Positions 1 through 7,304 of a DNA stretch of 13,754 nt are shown here, piece after piece. The translations under genes were made by a program, and so were the position numbers. Below the pieces are notes generated by a model. That model saw only the letters and a program-made list of their open reading frames with translations. It had not been told where the DNA came from and ran no database searches. Source of the DNA: a bacterium (GTDB lineage: Bacteria > Bacillota > Clostridia > Christensenellales > CAG-138); contig JAQXRK010000102.1 in NCBI GenBank assembly GCA_029218485.1, positions 1-13,754 of the forward strand, written 5' to 3'. Each line of letters starts with the position of its first letter. The stretch's first letter is position 1.

Positions 1-669
1 GTCTATGGCGGCTTGCGGCTCTCGTTCTTCGCGTTCTTCGGGGCGTTTGCCGCCGTAATGACGGTCAGCCTCCTCGCACGCCGGATCGGCGCGTCCCGGG
101 GCACGCTGATCCTGTTGGGCGTTGCGGTCAACAGCCTGTTAAACGCTGTTTCGGATGCCGTTGTGTCCTTCATACCCGAGGTCGGCATCATGAGCAATGA
201 TTTTAAGATCGGCGAGTTTTCCGCTGTGACCTTTGATCGGCTTTTGCCGGCCGCCGTTTTCATAATCTCTTCCCTAATCATTCTGTTCACCCTCACAAAC
301 GAGCTGGATGTTTTAACCCTCGGAGAAGATTCCGCCAAAGCGCTCGGCATGAATACGGCGTTCATTCGTACTGTCTTTTTCATGCTTGCCGCGGTTTTGG
401 CCGGTTGCGCTGTCAGCCTTGCGGGATTGCTGTCCTTTGTAGGGCTGATTGTTCCCCACGCGATCCGGCGGCTTGCGGGGAGCAAATCTTCACGGCTTTT
501 GCCGCTCTCAGCCCTGTTCGGCGCATCCTTTGTATGCCTGTGCAACACGGCGGCAACCTCCCTGTTTTCGCCATACGAAATACCGGTAGGCATTATTATG
601 GCATTCCTCGGCGCACCCTTCTTCGTGTTTCTCCTGATCAAAGGCAAGGGAGGCCATACCGTTGCTTGA
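1..669 (+). CDS. FecCD-type ABC transporter permease, 5'-truncated
   Basis: This is the C-terminal part (222 residues) of a polytopic permease that moves iron-siderophore, heme or cobalamin across the membrane together with the ATPase that follows. The frame is already open at base 1, so the start lies outside the window; the TTG at 13 is internal. Family members have about 330 residues and ten helices, so roughly a third is missing. The visible part has several hydrophobic segments and the hallmark motif GLLSFVGLIVPHAIRRLAG (near residues 141-159 of the visible part), which matches the conserved G-FVGLIVPH-R cytoplasmic loop that contacts the ATPase. It ends with the typical PVGIIMAFLGAPFFVFLL helix. 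The stop overlaps the ATPase start by 8 bases, as in one operon. The substrate cannot be told because the binding protein is not in the window. Base composition is lower in GC than downstream. Confidence 0.93.
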   Translation, partial: VYGGLRLSFFAFFGAFAAVMTVSLLARRIGASRGTLILLGVAVNSLLNAVSDAVVSFIPEVGIMSNDFKIGEFSAVTFDRLLPAAVFIISSLIILFTLTNELDVLTLGEDSAKALGMNTAFIRTVFFMLAAVLAGCAVSLAGLLSFVGLIVPHAIRRLAGSKSSRLLPLSALFGASFVCLCNTAATSLFSPYEIPVGIIMAFLGAPFFVFLLIKGKGGHTVA

Positions 670-1420
670 ACTGAAGAAGATATGCGCCGGCTACGGTAAA
701 AAACAGATTTTAACGGATCTTTCCCTTTCCTTTTCCAAATCGGAATTGATTTCGATCATAGGCCCTAACGGCTCCGGCAAGAGCACCATGCTGAAAGCTG
801 CCATGGGCATCATCCCCATACTATCGGGAGAGGTTTCTATTGACGAAGAAAACGCAAACGATCTCTCACGCAGCCGGCGCGCCCAAAAGGTCGCCTATCT
901 TGCGCAGGGCAAATCTGTTCCCGATATGACCGTCGGGCAGTTGGTTCTGCACGGCCGATTTCCGCATTTGAGCTATCCGCGCCGCTATACCGAAAAGGAT
1001 CGGGACATCGTTTTCGCTGCGCTCAAGGAACTTGGAATTGCGGATCTTGCCAACCGGCCGCTTTCCTCTCTTTCGGGCGGCATGCGGCAGAATGCCTATA
1101 TTGCTATGGCTTTGGCACAGGACACCGACTATATTCTCCTCGACGAGCCGACCGCATACCTCGATATCTCCCATCAGCTGGAGCTTATGAAAACACTTCA
1201 AAAGCTGACAAGCCTCGGGAAAGGCGTCGTGACCGTGCTTCATGATCTGCCGCTGGCATTCGCCTTCTCGGACCGGATTGTGGTTTTGAAGGAGGGAGCG
1301 CTTGCTGCCGAGGCGGCTCCGATCGAAATGTATAAAAGCCCCGTAATCCGGGAAGTGTTCGGAGTTGGGCTGGACTATTCAAGGGAAGAACAAAGCTATC
1401 GCTATCAATATTACCGCTGA
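662..1420 (+). CDS. FecE/BtuD-type ABC transporter ATP-binding protein
   Basis: This 252-residue ATPase powers the importer whose permease precedes it. All nucleotide-binding motifs are visible and intact: Walker A GPNGSGKST (34-42), Q-loop Gln82, signature LSGGMRQ (137-143), Walker B YILLDEP (157-163), the YLD D-loop (166-168) and the H-loop His194 in LHD. The region after Walker B (TAYLDISHQLELM) is typical of the iron/cobalamin importer subfamily. The start is a TTG at 662 inside the permease end (8-base overlap), which gives the normal N-terminus (LELKKICAGYGKKQIL). No good Shine-Dalgarno is seen, so it is probably translationally coupled. It is the last gene of this operon, with a hairpin 120 bases further on. 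Length matches the family. Siderophore, heme or cobalamin use is not resolved. Confidence 0.95.
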   Translation: MLELKKICAGYGKKQILTDLSLSFSKSELISIIGPNGSGKSTMLKAAMGIIPILSGEVSIDEENANDLSRSRRAQKVAYLAQGKSVPDMTVGQLVLHGRFPHLSYPRRYTEKDRDIVFAALKELGIADLANRPLSSLSGGMRQNAYIAMALAQDTDYILLDEPTAYLDISHQLELMKTLQKLTSLGKGVVTVLHDLPLAFAFSDRIVVLKEGALAAEAAPIEMYKSPVIREVFGVGLDYSREEQSYRYQYYR

Positions 1421-1539
1421 CCGGGCCGTTTGGAGCTGAATTGAGGGGAAAGGCAGTGACGGTCAAACAGCATGTCCGGATGTGACAACCGCCGTCATCC
1501 CGGATGCAAAATGCGATGAATGATCGATACGACCGATGA

Positions 1540-1572
1540 GGCACCGGGGCTTATGCCCCCGGTGCCTGCTTT
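1540..1572 (+). terminator. Possible intrinsic terminator after the ABC importer genes
   Basis: A perfect 10-bp GC-rich stem, GGCACCGGGG (1540-1549) with CCCCGGTGCC (1557-1566) and a 7-base loop, is followed by a poor T-run (TGCTTTC). It sits between the importer operon and the ger operon, where a terminator is expected. The weak tail leaves room for a protein-binding or mRNA-stabilising hairpin instead. The rest of the 1421-1676 gap holds no other convincing signal: TTGGTT (1621-1626) and TACTTT (1644-1649) are 17 bases apart but match the sigma-A consensus poorly, and I found no clear sigma-F/G promoter. Confidence 0.5.
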
Positions 1573-1676
1573 CTGCATGCCGTTTTGCTGACATCTCAGA
1601 CAAGCTCGAAACAAAACAGGTTGGTTTGCATGCTCCTTTTACATACTTTTGCCAGACAATGCAAATGCTTAATGGT

Positions 1677-3278
1677 ATGAAAACAAGGAATTCTGATTTT
1701 TTGCGCCGCCTGTTTCAGTTCGACGAGCCGTCGGCCGAATACGAGCTTTTGGAAACCGAGAACGGGGAACCGTCCTTCATGGGCGGCTGGCGCGGCCATG
1801 CGTATTCGCAGGAACAGCCGGGTCTGCGCCTCAGCGACCGGTTGGAGGAAAATTTGGATCGGCTGCGCAGGGAATTCCGCAGCGATATCAACGAGGATTT
1901 CATCGTGCGCTCCTTCATGATGGGCGGCCGGATCCCCGCGGCGGCCATCTTTATGGACGGCATGGTGAACCCGGATCAGATCAACGATTTCATTTTGAAG
2001 CCCTCCATGCGAACAAAGGCGATGCGCAGCGCGAAGCCGCCGCTTGCGCAGTATGCCGTTCAGCATGTGCTCGCCATGCAGGATGCGAACCTGACGCATG
2101 ATTGGAGCGATGTAAAGACCGCGGTGAGCGAGGGCAGAACCGCCGTTTTGATCGATGGGGACGACCATGCGGTTCTGATGGACACGCGCGGATTCCCGGG
2201 GCGCAGCGTGACGGAGCCGATGAACGAAACGGTGATTCTCGGCCCGCATGAGGCGTTTACCGAGAACATCCGAACGAACATCAGCCTCCTGCGAAAGATC
2301 ATCAAAACGGAGGATTTCGTCTGTGAGTTCCGCCCGTCCGGCGGCAAAAACAATGTGCGGGTGGCCATCGCCTATCGGGAGAGCACGGCGAATCCCGGGC
2401 TGGTCAACGAGGTCAAGCGCCATCTTGCCCGCGTGGACACGCTTAAAGTCCTGTCGATTACAACGCTGGAGCAGTTGACGGAAACGCATCCCTATTCGCC
2501 GCTGCCCCAATCGCTGATCACCGAGCGGCCGGACCGCGCGGCCTCCGCCATCATGGAGGGCCATGTTGTGCTGCTCTGCGAGGGGAGCCCGCAGGCGCGC
2601 GTGATGCCCATCACGCTGTTTACCCTGATGACGTCGGCGGAGGATGCCTATCTTCGCCCGCTGTCCGCCTCGATCATCCGCATCGTCCGCTATTTCGGCG
2701 CGTTCCTTTCCACGATATTGCCGGCCTATTTTGTCGCGGTCGCGCTGCACCATCAGGGCATGCTCAGCGGTGAAGTGCTCGCAACGATTGCCTCATCGCG
2801 CAGCATGGTGTTTCTGCCGCTTGCGCTGGAAATGATCTTTCTGCAGCTCGTGTTTCAACTGGTGCGGGAGGCGAGCGTCGGCGCACCGGGAGCCATGGGC
2901 CAGAGCGTCGGCATCATCGGCGGCCTGATCCTTGGGCAGGCTGCGGTATCGGCCAATATCGTCAGCACGTTTGTGCTGATCATCGTGGCGCTTTCCGGGC
3001 TGGGCAACTTTACAATCCCGGATTATCGCACCCAGATCGCAGTGGCGTATTTTCGCATCGTGCTGGTGCTCGCCGCTTGGGTTGGCGGCTTGTTCGGCTT
3101 CGCGCTCACCATCCTGCTGGCGGTTGCATGGCTCGCCTCCCTCAAATCCTATGGCGTGCCGTTCCTTGCGCCGGTCGCGCCCAAGACGTATGCCAAGGAG
3201 CCGCAGGTCCTCCGCGTCCGGCAGCGGAACGCGGTCGATCCGAGCGATTTCACCAATTCAAGGAGGCAGCGCGCATGA
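1677..3278 (+). CDS. gerA: Spore germinant receptor A subunit (GerA family)
   Basis: This 533-residue protein is the A subunit of a nutrient germinant receptor in the inner spore membrane, where it works with B and C to trigger germination. Residues 1 to about 325 form the soluble N-terminal region, with two family hallmarks: GPHEAFTENIRTNISLLRK (189-207) and AIMEGHVVLLCEGSP (290-304). The C-terminal 200 residues hold the membrane segments (about 333-358, 372-395, 410-440, 455-488) and the conserved GGLILGQAAVSANIVS stretch (415-430). The frame is open up to 1536, but the extra residues are unlike the family and run through the upstream hairpin, so I chose ATG 1677. ATG 1665 and 1659 are alternatives; none has a strong Shine-Dalgarno. 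The end overlaps the B subunit start (ATGA). The germinant cannot be predicted, and gerA is used here as a family name only. Confidence 0.95.
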   Translation: MKTRNSDFLRRLFQFDEPSAEYELLETENGEPSFMGGWRGHAYSQEQPGLRLSDRLEENLDRLRREFRSDINEDFIVRSFMMGGRIPAAAIFMDGMVNPDQINDFILKPSMRTKAMRSAKPPLAQYAVQHVLAMQDANLTHDWSDVKTAVSEGRTAVLIDGDDHAVLMDTRGFPGRSVTEPMNETVILGPHEAFTENIRTNISLLRKIIKTEDFVCEFRPSGGKNNVRVAIAYRESTANPGLVNEVKRHLARVDTLKVLSITTLEQLTETHPYSPLPQSLITERPDRAASAIMEGHVVLLCEGSPQARVMPITLFTLMTSAEDAYLRPLSASIIRIVRYFGAFLSTILPAYFVAVALHHQGMLSGEVLATIASSRSMVFLPLALEMIFLQLVFQLVREASVGAPGAMGQSVGIIGGLILGQAAVSANIVSTFVLIIVALSGLGNFTIPDYRTQIAVAYFRIVLVLAAWVGGLFGFALTILLAVAWLASLKSYGVPFLAPVAPKTYAKEPQVLRVRQRNAVDPSDFTNSRRQRA

Positions 3279-4369
3279 AGCTGAACGAGGGAAGGATCGG
3301 CCGGCAGGAGGCAACGAGCCTAGCGGCCATGGGCGTGGTTGCAAGCACGGTATTCTATCCGAACGCTGCGGAGGGATACCGGTACGGAAATGCAAGCTAT
3401 GTGGCGGCGCTGCTTGCGTTTTCGATGCTGTTTCTTCTGTTCTTTATCACTGTGCGTGCGATGCGCCGGCGCGGCGCAGCGCATCTGGGGGCGTTTTTGA
3501 ACGATGCGCTGGGCGGTCTGTTCGGCAGGGTCGCCGCGCTGGCCGTGATCCTGTTCCTTGTCATCTCTGCGGCAATCCCGCTGATACAGTTTCAATGGCT
3601 GCTGAAGCGGTTTGTGTTTCCGGATAATCTGGTTGCAACCATTTGCCTATATTTTCTGCCGCCCATGCTGCTGCTTGCCTGCATGGGTCTGGAAACGCTT
3701 GGCCGAACGGCGCGCATACTCTTCTGGCTGCTGGCCATTTCGTTTGTGCTGCCGATGGTCATCCCCGCTGCATCCTACGAAACCTATCATCTGTTTCCGC
3801 TTCCGTTGGAAAACCCGCTGGCCATCGTGCAGAGCGCCGTTCGCATGACGGCGCAGGGCATGCCGGCCATGCTGGCGCTGCTCATCTATGCCGATGGCGT
3901 ACAGGGTGTCAGGAATGCGGAGAAATACGGGCGTATCGCCCTTTTGGGCGGGGGGCTGCTGGTGGTGTTGCTCCAGCTCTGCATCAGCCTGTCGTTCAGC
4001 TATTCGGACTTGCAGGAGATCGTATCTCCGCTGTACCGCTTGCTGATGCTGCAGCGCTCGGGCATCAATATGCGCATTGACAAGCTGGTACTCTTTCTCT
4101 GGATCATCATGGGGCTTCTCGCCGTTTCCGGCTATCTCTACGCCGCAGCGCTTCTGCTTTGCAGAACGACGGGCATCGGGGATGTGCGTCCGCCGGCGCT
4201 GTCGATTTCCGCTGCTGCAGCCACGCTTGCATTGCTTGTCAGCCAAAATGCGGAGTGGACGGCCACAGCGGCATCAGCGGTCCGCAACAACCTCTATCTT
4301 CTGGCGCTGGTGCCGCCGCTGCTTGCCGCTGTCGCAGCTTATTTGAGAAAGGAGCGTTTGGCGGCATGA
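3275..4369 (+). CDS. gerB: Spore germinant receptor B subunit (GerAB/YndE-type permease)
   Basis: This 364-residue membrane protein is the B subunit, a member of the APC transporter superfamily thought to bind the germinant. Length fits the family (about 365), and about ten hydrophobic segments are visible. The N-terminus (RIGRQEATSLAAMGVVAS, 7-24) matches the family's first half-helix. PLYRLLMLQRSGINMRIDK (252-270) matches the conserved segment before helix 8. The start is ATG 3275, which overlaps the gerA stop as ATGA and has AAGGAGG at 3260-3266, eight bases upstream. A longer frame from 3077 only overlaps gerA and is rejected. The stop overlaps the C subunit start in the same way, which points to translational coupling for a fixed subunit ratio. 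Confidence 0.95.
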   Translation: MKLNEGRIGRQEATSLAAMGVVASTVFYPNAAEGYRYGNASYVAALLAFSMLFLLFFITVRAMRRRGAAHLGAFLNDALGGLFGRVAALAVILFLVISAAIPLIQFQWLLKRFVFPDNLVATICLYFLPPMLLLACMGLETLGRTARILFWLLAISFVLPMVIPAASYETYHLFPLPLENPLAIVQSAVRMTAQGMPAMLALLIYADGVQGVRNAEKYGRIALLGGGLLVVLLQLCISLSFSYSDLQEIVSPLYRLLMLQRSGINMRIDKLVLFLWIIMGLLAVSGYLYAAALLLCRTTGIGDVRPPALSISAAAATLALLVSQNAEWTATAASAVRNNLYLLALVPPLLAAVAAYLRKERLAA

Positions 4370-5565
4370 AGCGCGCGCTGTTTCTGGTGCTTGCATTCCT
4401 GCTGGCGGTGCCGGCCGGCGGATGCCTGAAAACGAACACCGTGGATGAAAGCGGGTATGTCCTTGCGATTGGCTTTGATCCCGGCGAAACCTTCGCGTAT
4501 CGGGTGAGCTTTGCCGTGCAGAAGATCAGCACGGGGTCCAGCGAACCCAGCACCGACGGATTCATGCTCTTCTCCGCCGAGGCGGAAAACCTGTTTCAGG
4601 CCATCGAAACCGTGAGCGCAAACGCGCCCTATCAGCTGAGCTTTGTGCGCACCGCAATGCTCATCTTTGACCAGAAGCTGCTGGAGGATGCGGGACGGTT
4701 GAGCAGCATCATGAACACCGCCATGGAGCGGCTGCGCATTCGTTATAACGCCAATGTGTTTGTCGCGCTCGATGGCGCGAAAAAGGTGCTCGAAGGCCTG
4801 AACAGTCAGGAGAGTCCGCAGAGCATTGACAAACTGCAGGAGCATTTTCTGGCCTATGCAAGGGACACCGGGATGCTGCCGGAGGTCACATTCCTGATGC
4901 TGTATCAGGGCATACGGCAGCCGACGTCCGATGCGGTCATTCCGCTCATGGGGACGAATGAGGATATCCGGCGGTTGGGAACGGCCGACAGCGTCGGCGA
5001 GACGGATTATGCCTATCTCGGCGGGCGCACGGCAACGCAGACCCAGCTCCAGACGGGCGTTGCCGGCTTAGGCTTGATGGAGGCTGACCGACTGGTGGGC
5101 ATCCTCAGCGGCCAGAACACACAGCTGCTGTTGATGGCGACCGGCGACTTTCAGACGGGCGACATGCAGCTTCCGCTCCCGGACGGTTCCGGCATGGCAA
5201 CGGCCGCAGTCCGCATGCAGCGAGCGCCAAAAACGGAGCTCGCGCTCGGCGAACCGCCGGCTGCGCTGGTGAAAATTTATCTGGAAGCGGACCTGCTGCA
5301 TCCGGAGATTCTCGGGAATACCTCCACCGACGAACTGGGAGCACATTTTGCGCATCTGCTGGAGCAGCGGCTGCAGGCGGTTTTTTTGACCTGCCGCGCG
5401 CTCGGCAGCGATGTGTTCGGCTTTGGCAAACTGGCTGTGAAGAAATTCAGCAGCGTTTCCGAGTGGGAGGCGTATGACTGGAAAGCCCGTTTTCAAGGAC
5501 TGGAAGCCCGGTTCGAGGTCAGCGTCGTCATTCAGGATTATGCCAGCAGGAAGCTGTTTCAGTAA
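4366..5565 (+). CDS. gerC: Spore germinant receptor C subunit, lipoprotein (GerAC family)
   Basis: This 399-residue protein is the C subunit, anchored by lipid to the outer face of the inner spore membrane. It has a signal peptide (hydrophobic 4-17) and a lipobox ending AGGC, with Cys20 as the modified residue; Gly at -1 and -2 is acceptable and Ala at -3 is less usual. The GerAC pattern is clear: the opening strand VDESGYVLAIGFDPG (26-40), the domain 2/3 junction GLGLMEADRLVGILSG (234-249), and the late helix with LGSDVFGFGKLAVKKF (346-361). The start is ATG 4366 in an ATGA overlap with gerB, with GAAAGGAG upstream. It is followed 12 bases later by a small membrane-protein gene that is probably part of the operon. 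Confidence 0.95.
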   Translation: MKRALFLVLAFLLAVPAGGCLKTNTVDESGYVLAIGFDPGETFAYRVSFAVQKISTGSSEPSTDGFMLFSAEAENLFQAIETVSANAPYQLSFVRTAMLIFDQKLLEDAGRLSSIMNTAMERLRIRYNANVFVALDGAKKVLEGLNSQESPQSIDKLQEHFLAYARDTGMLPEVTFLMLYQGIRQPTSDAVIPLMGTNEDIRRLGTADSVGETDYAYLGGRTATQTQLQTGVAGLGLMEADRLVGILSGQNTQLLLMATGDFQTGDMQLPLPDGSGMATAAVRMQRAPKTELALGEPPAALVKIYLEADLLHPEILGNTSTDELGAHFAHLLEQRLQAVFLTCRALGSDVFGFGKLAVKKFSSVSEWEAYDWKARFQGLEARFEVSVVIQDYASRKLFQ

Positions 5566-5577
5566 AAGAGGAAAACC

Positions 5578-5736
5578 ATGACCGGCTATTATCTCATCCT
5601 CAGCGCCGCAGCGGTGTATGCGGGCCTGTATACCGTCCATGCGTTCCGAAAGCGGGCCTATGCGGCTGCCGCGGGGAGCCTGCTGCTGGTTTTGCTGCCG
5701 GTGCTGTGCGCGGTGGCGCTGATCGTGGAGCCGTGA
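5578..5736 (+). CDS. Small two-helix membrane protein, candidate germinant receptor D subunit
   Basis: This 52-residue ORF begins at ATG 5578, 12 bases after the gerC stop, with a good Shine-Dalgarno (AAGAGGA, 5565-5573). The product has two hydrophobic segments, about residues 4-20 and 29-50, split by a basic turn (HAFRKR, 21-26), and ends in EP. Some ger operons in Bacillus and Clostridium species encode a fourth protein of about 55-80 residues with two predicted helices, called the D subunit, which modulates receptor function. Size, topology and position all fit that description. I infer this role from those features and not from sequence identity, since D subunits are poorly conserved. 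Such short genes are often missed by annotation. Confidence 0.75.
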   Translation: MTGYYLILSAAAVYAGLYTVHAFRKRAYAAAAGSLLLVLLPVLCAVALIVEP

Positions 5737-5769
5737 GCTTGCAAAACAGTAGCGCGCCGTTTGCAAACA

Positions 5770-5778
5770 TGGTACAAT
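5770..5778 (+). promoter_or_regulatory. Extended -10 promoter for the DUF5685/J-domain operon
   Basis: TGGTACAAT (5770-5778) is a TG-n-TACAAT extended -10 element with five of six matches in the hexamer. The -35 position, 17 bases upstream, holds TAGCGC, which is a poor match; this is common for extended -10 promoters. Transcription would start near 5785, about 47 bases before the ATG at 5832. The sequence around it is notably AT-rich against its surroundings. Confidence 0.55.
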
Positions 5779-5793
5779 ATTCCTAATAACGGC

Positions 5794-5813
5794 CGTGCGG
5801 AGCGTTCCGCACG
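5794..5813 (+). other. Hairpin in the 5' leader of the DUF5685 gene
   Basis: CGTGCGGA (5794-5801) and TCCGCACG (5806-5813) form a perfect 8-bp stem with the 4-base loop GCGT. It would lie about 9 nt into the leader and end 8 bases before the GGGAG ribosome binding site (5822-5826). There is no T-run after it, so it is not an intrinsic terminator. An mRNA-stabilising 5' hairpin or a protein site are possible; nothing identifies which. Confidence 0.45.
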
Positions 5814-5831
5814 CCGATTGTGGGAGAATGC

Positions 5832-6671
5832 ATGTTTGGACTGGTGCGTCCGCTGGAATGCGAACTGAAGGTGCGGGAGCAGGCGGTATACCGCGCATAC
5901 TACTGCGGTGTCTGCCGGACGATCGGCGCGGAGTGCGGGCAGCTGGCGCGCACCGTGCTGCAATATGACTGCGCCTTTTTGGCGCTGTTTCTCGCCGCCT
6001 GTACCGCGGATATACCGGCATATGAACGCCGGTTTTGCCCGGTCCATCCGTGCCGCGGAAAGCAGGCGTCGGTCACGGCGCATCCTGCTGTCGCCTATGC
6101 GGCCAATGCAAATGTCATCCTGGCCTATTATAAGCTGCTCGACGACCGGCGTGATGAACACAGCGGCAGGGCGCTCGCCGCATTCTGCCTGCTCCGTGCC
6201 GCGCTTTCGCGGGCGGCTGCACGGGAACCGGCGCTTGCGGCGTCGATCCGGAATGATCTCGAGCGCCTTTCGGCCGTTGAACGCAGCCGGCCGGATTGTA
6301 CGGATGTACCGGCCGATGCATTCGGCTGCCTGCTCCGGAATACGGTATTACTGTACCCCGGTATTGCAGAGAAGAACCGCAAGCCGGCCGGTTGGCTGTT
6401 CTACAATCTGGGGCGGTGGATCTATCTGGCGGATGCCTGGGCGGATCGGGAACGGGATGCGGCGGCAGGCCGGTACAACGCGTTTCAGGCAGCCGGACTG
6501 GGAGAGGACGATGCCGGTTTTCTGCTCAACATGTCGCTGGATGAAGCGGTCAAAGCGCTGGATCTGCTCGAACTGCAGGCACACGGTGCGATTTTGGACA
6601 ACATTCTGCGCCTTGGCTGCGCTGCGCATACGCGCACATTGCTGAAAGGAGCCGCGCATGAATCCGTATAG
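5832..6671 (+). CDS. DUF5685 family protein
   Basis: This 279-residue protein is of a Clostridia family without a known function. It shows the family start, MFGLVRPLECELKVREQAVYR in pattern, then Cys25-x2-Cys28 (CGVC) and a second pair Cys69/Cys74 (CPVHPC) that could bind metal. Two acidic motifs stand out: DDRRDE at 104-109, a DDxxD pattern, and DAWADRERD at 201-209 followed by GRYNAF. The pair resembles the two aspartate motifs of squalene/phytoene synthase-like helical enzymes; this is my inference. There is no signal peptide or clear membrane helix. I chose ATG 5832 over the TTG at 5820 because GGGAG lies 5 bases upstream and family members begin MFG. The end overlaps the J-domain gene by 14 bases. 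Confidence 0.85.
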   Translation: MFGLVRPLECELKVREQAVYRAYYCGVCRTIGAECGQLARTVLQYDCAFLALFLAACTADIPAYERRFCPVHPCRGKQASVTAHPAVAYAANANVILAYYKLLDDRRDEHSGRALAAFCLLRAALSRAAAREPALAASIRNDLERLSAVERSRPDCTDVPADAFGCLLRNTVLLYPGIAEKNRKPAGWLFYNLGRWIYLADAWADRERDAAAGRYNAFQAAGLGEDDAGFLLNMSLDEAVKALDLLELQAHGAILDNILRLGCAAHTRTLLKGAAHESV

Positions 6672-7248
6672 TGTGCTCGGCGTGAGCGAGAGCGCAACGC
6701 AGGAAGAAATTCGCGCAGCCTATCTGGCGCTGGTCAAGAAGTATCACCCGGATCGGTATGCCGATGGGCCGCTCAAGGACATGGCGGAGGAGAAGCTCAA
6801 GGTGATCAATCGCGCGTACGAACTCATCGGAAAGCGGCAGGGTACGGCGGAGAGCGCCGGCGCTTCCTACGGATATGAGCGAAACCCGGGAAACACCGGG
6901 TATCATGGACCCAATGCGGCCGGGTTTGCGCGCGTGCGTTCGCTCATCAGCCACAACAATCTGGGCGCAGCAGCGGCCATTCTCGACAGCATCCGCATGC
7001 GCAATGCGGAGTGGAACTACCTCTACGGCATCATCTATCTGCGCCAAGGCTGGTATGAGAAGGCGCGCGCCTGTATGCAGCGCGCCTATGAGGAGGAGCC
7101 GACCAACTCCGAATACCGAAACGCGTATATCGCGCTTTCGCGAACGCGCACAGCGTCGGCCGGGAGGGACGCGAAGGACACGCTCTATGACGATTGCTCC
7201 ACCCTGCTTTGCTGCAACTGCTGCGGCCGCATGTGCTGCTGTCCATAA
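6658..7248 (+). CDS. J-domain (DnaJ-like) protein with TPR-like region and cysteine-rich tail
   Basis: This 196-residue protein has an N-terminal J domain (about 1-60) with the HPD tripeptide at 30-32, so it should stimulate an Hsp70 (DnaK) ATPase. It lacks the Gly/Phe, zinc-finger and substrate domains of DnaJ itself. Residues 90-165 look like a pair of TPR-like helices (NYLYGIIYLRQGWYEKARACM). The last 17 residues hold eight cysteines (180, 185, 186, 188, 189, 193, 194, 195), a tail that could bind metal or be acylated. ATG 6658 has AAAGGAG six bases upstream and overlaps the DUF5685 gene by 14 bases, so the two are likely coupled. A dedicated co-chaperone for the DUF5685 protein is a reasonable inference. 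Confidence 0.88.
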   Translation: MNPYSVLGVSESATQEEIRAAYLALVKKYHPDRYADGPLKDMAEEKLKVINRAYELIGKRQGTAESAGASYGYERNPGNTGYHGPNAAGFARVRSLISHNNLGAAAAILDSIRMRNAEWNYLYGIIYLRQGWYEKARACMQRAYEEEPTNSEYRNAYIALSRTRTASAGRDAKDTLYDDCSTLLCCNCCGRMCCCP

Positions 7249-7304
7249 AAACGCATCCCGCTCACTTGGTATCACTTGAAGACGAACCGGTCACAATATC
7301 CCCT

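Noticed and set aside
1569..1660. Sigma-F/G promoter for the ger operon
   Set aside because: CATACTT (1642-1648) resembles a forespore -10, but no matching -35 lies 17-18 bases upstream, and the nearby GCATG boxes are wrongly spaced.
1536..1676. N-terminal extension of gerA from an early start
   Set aside because: The 47 extra residues are Cys-rich, unlike GerA proteins, and would be encoded through the hairpin at 1540-1566.
1596..2753. 385-codon open frame on the - strand
   Set aside because: Antisense shadow of gerA with low-complexity Arg/His/Gln content and no ribosome binding site.
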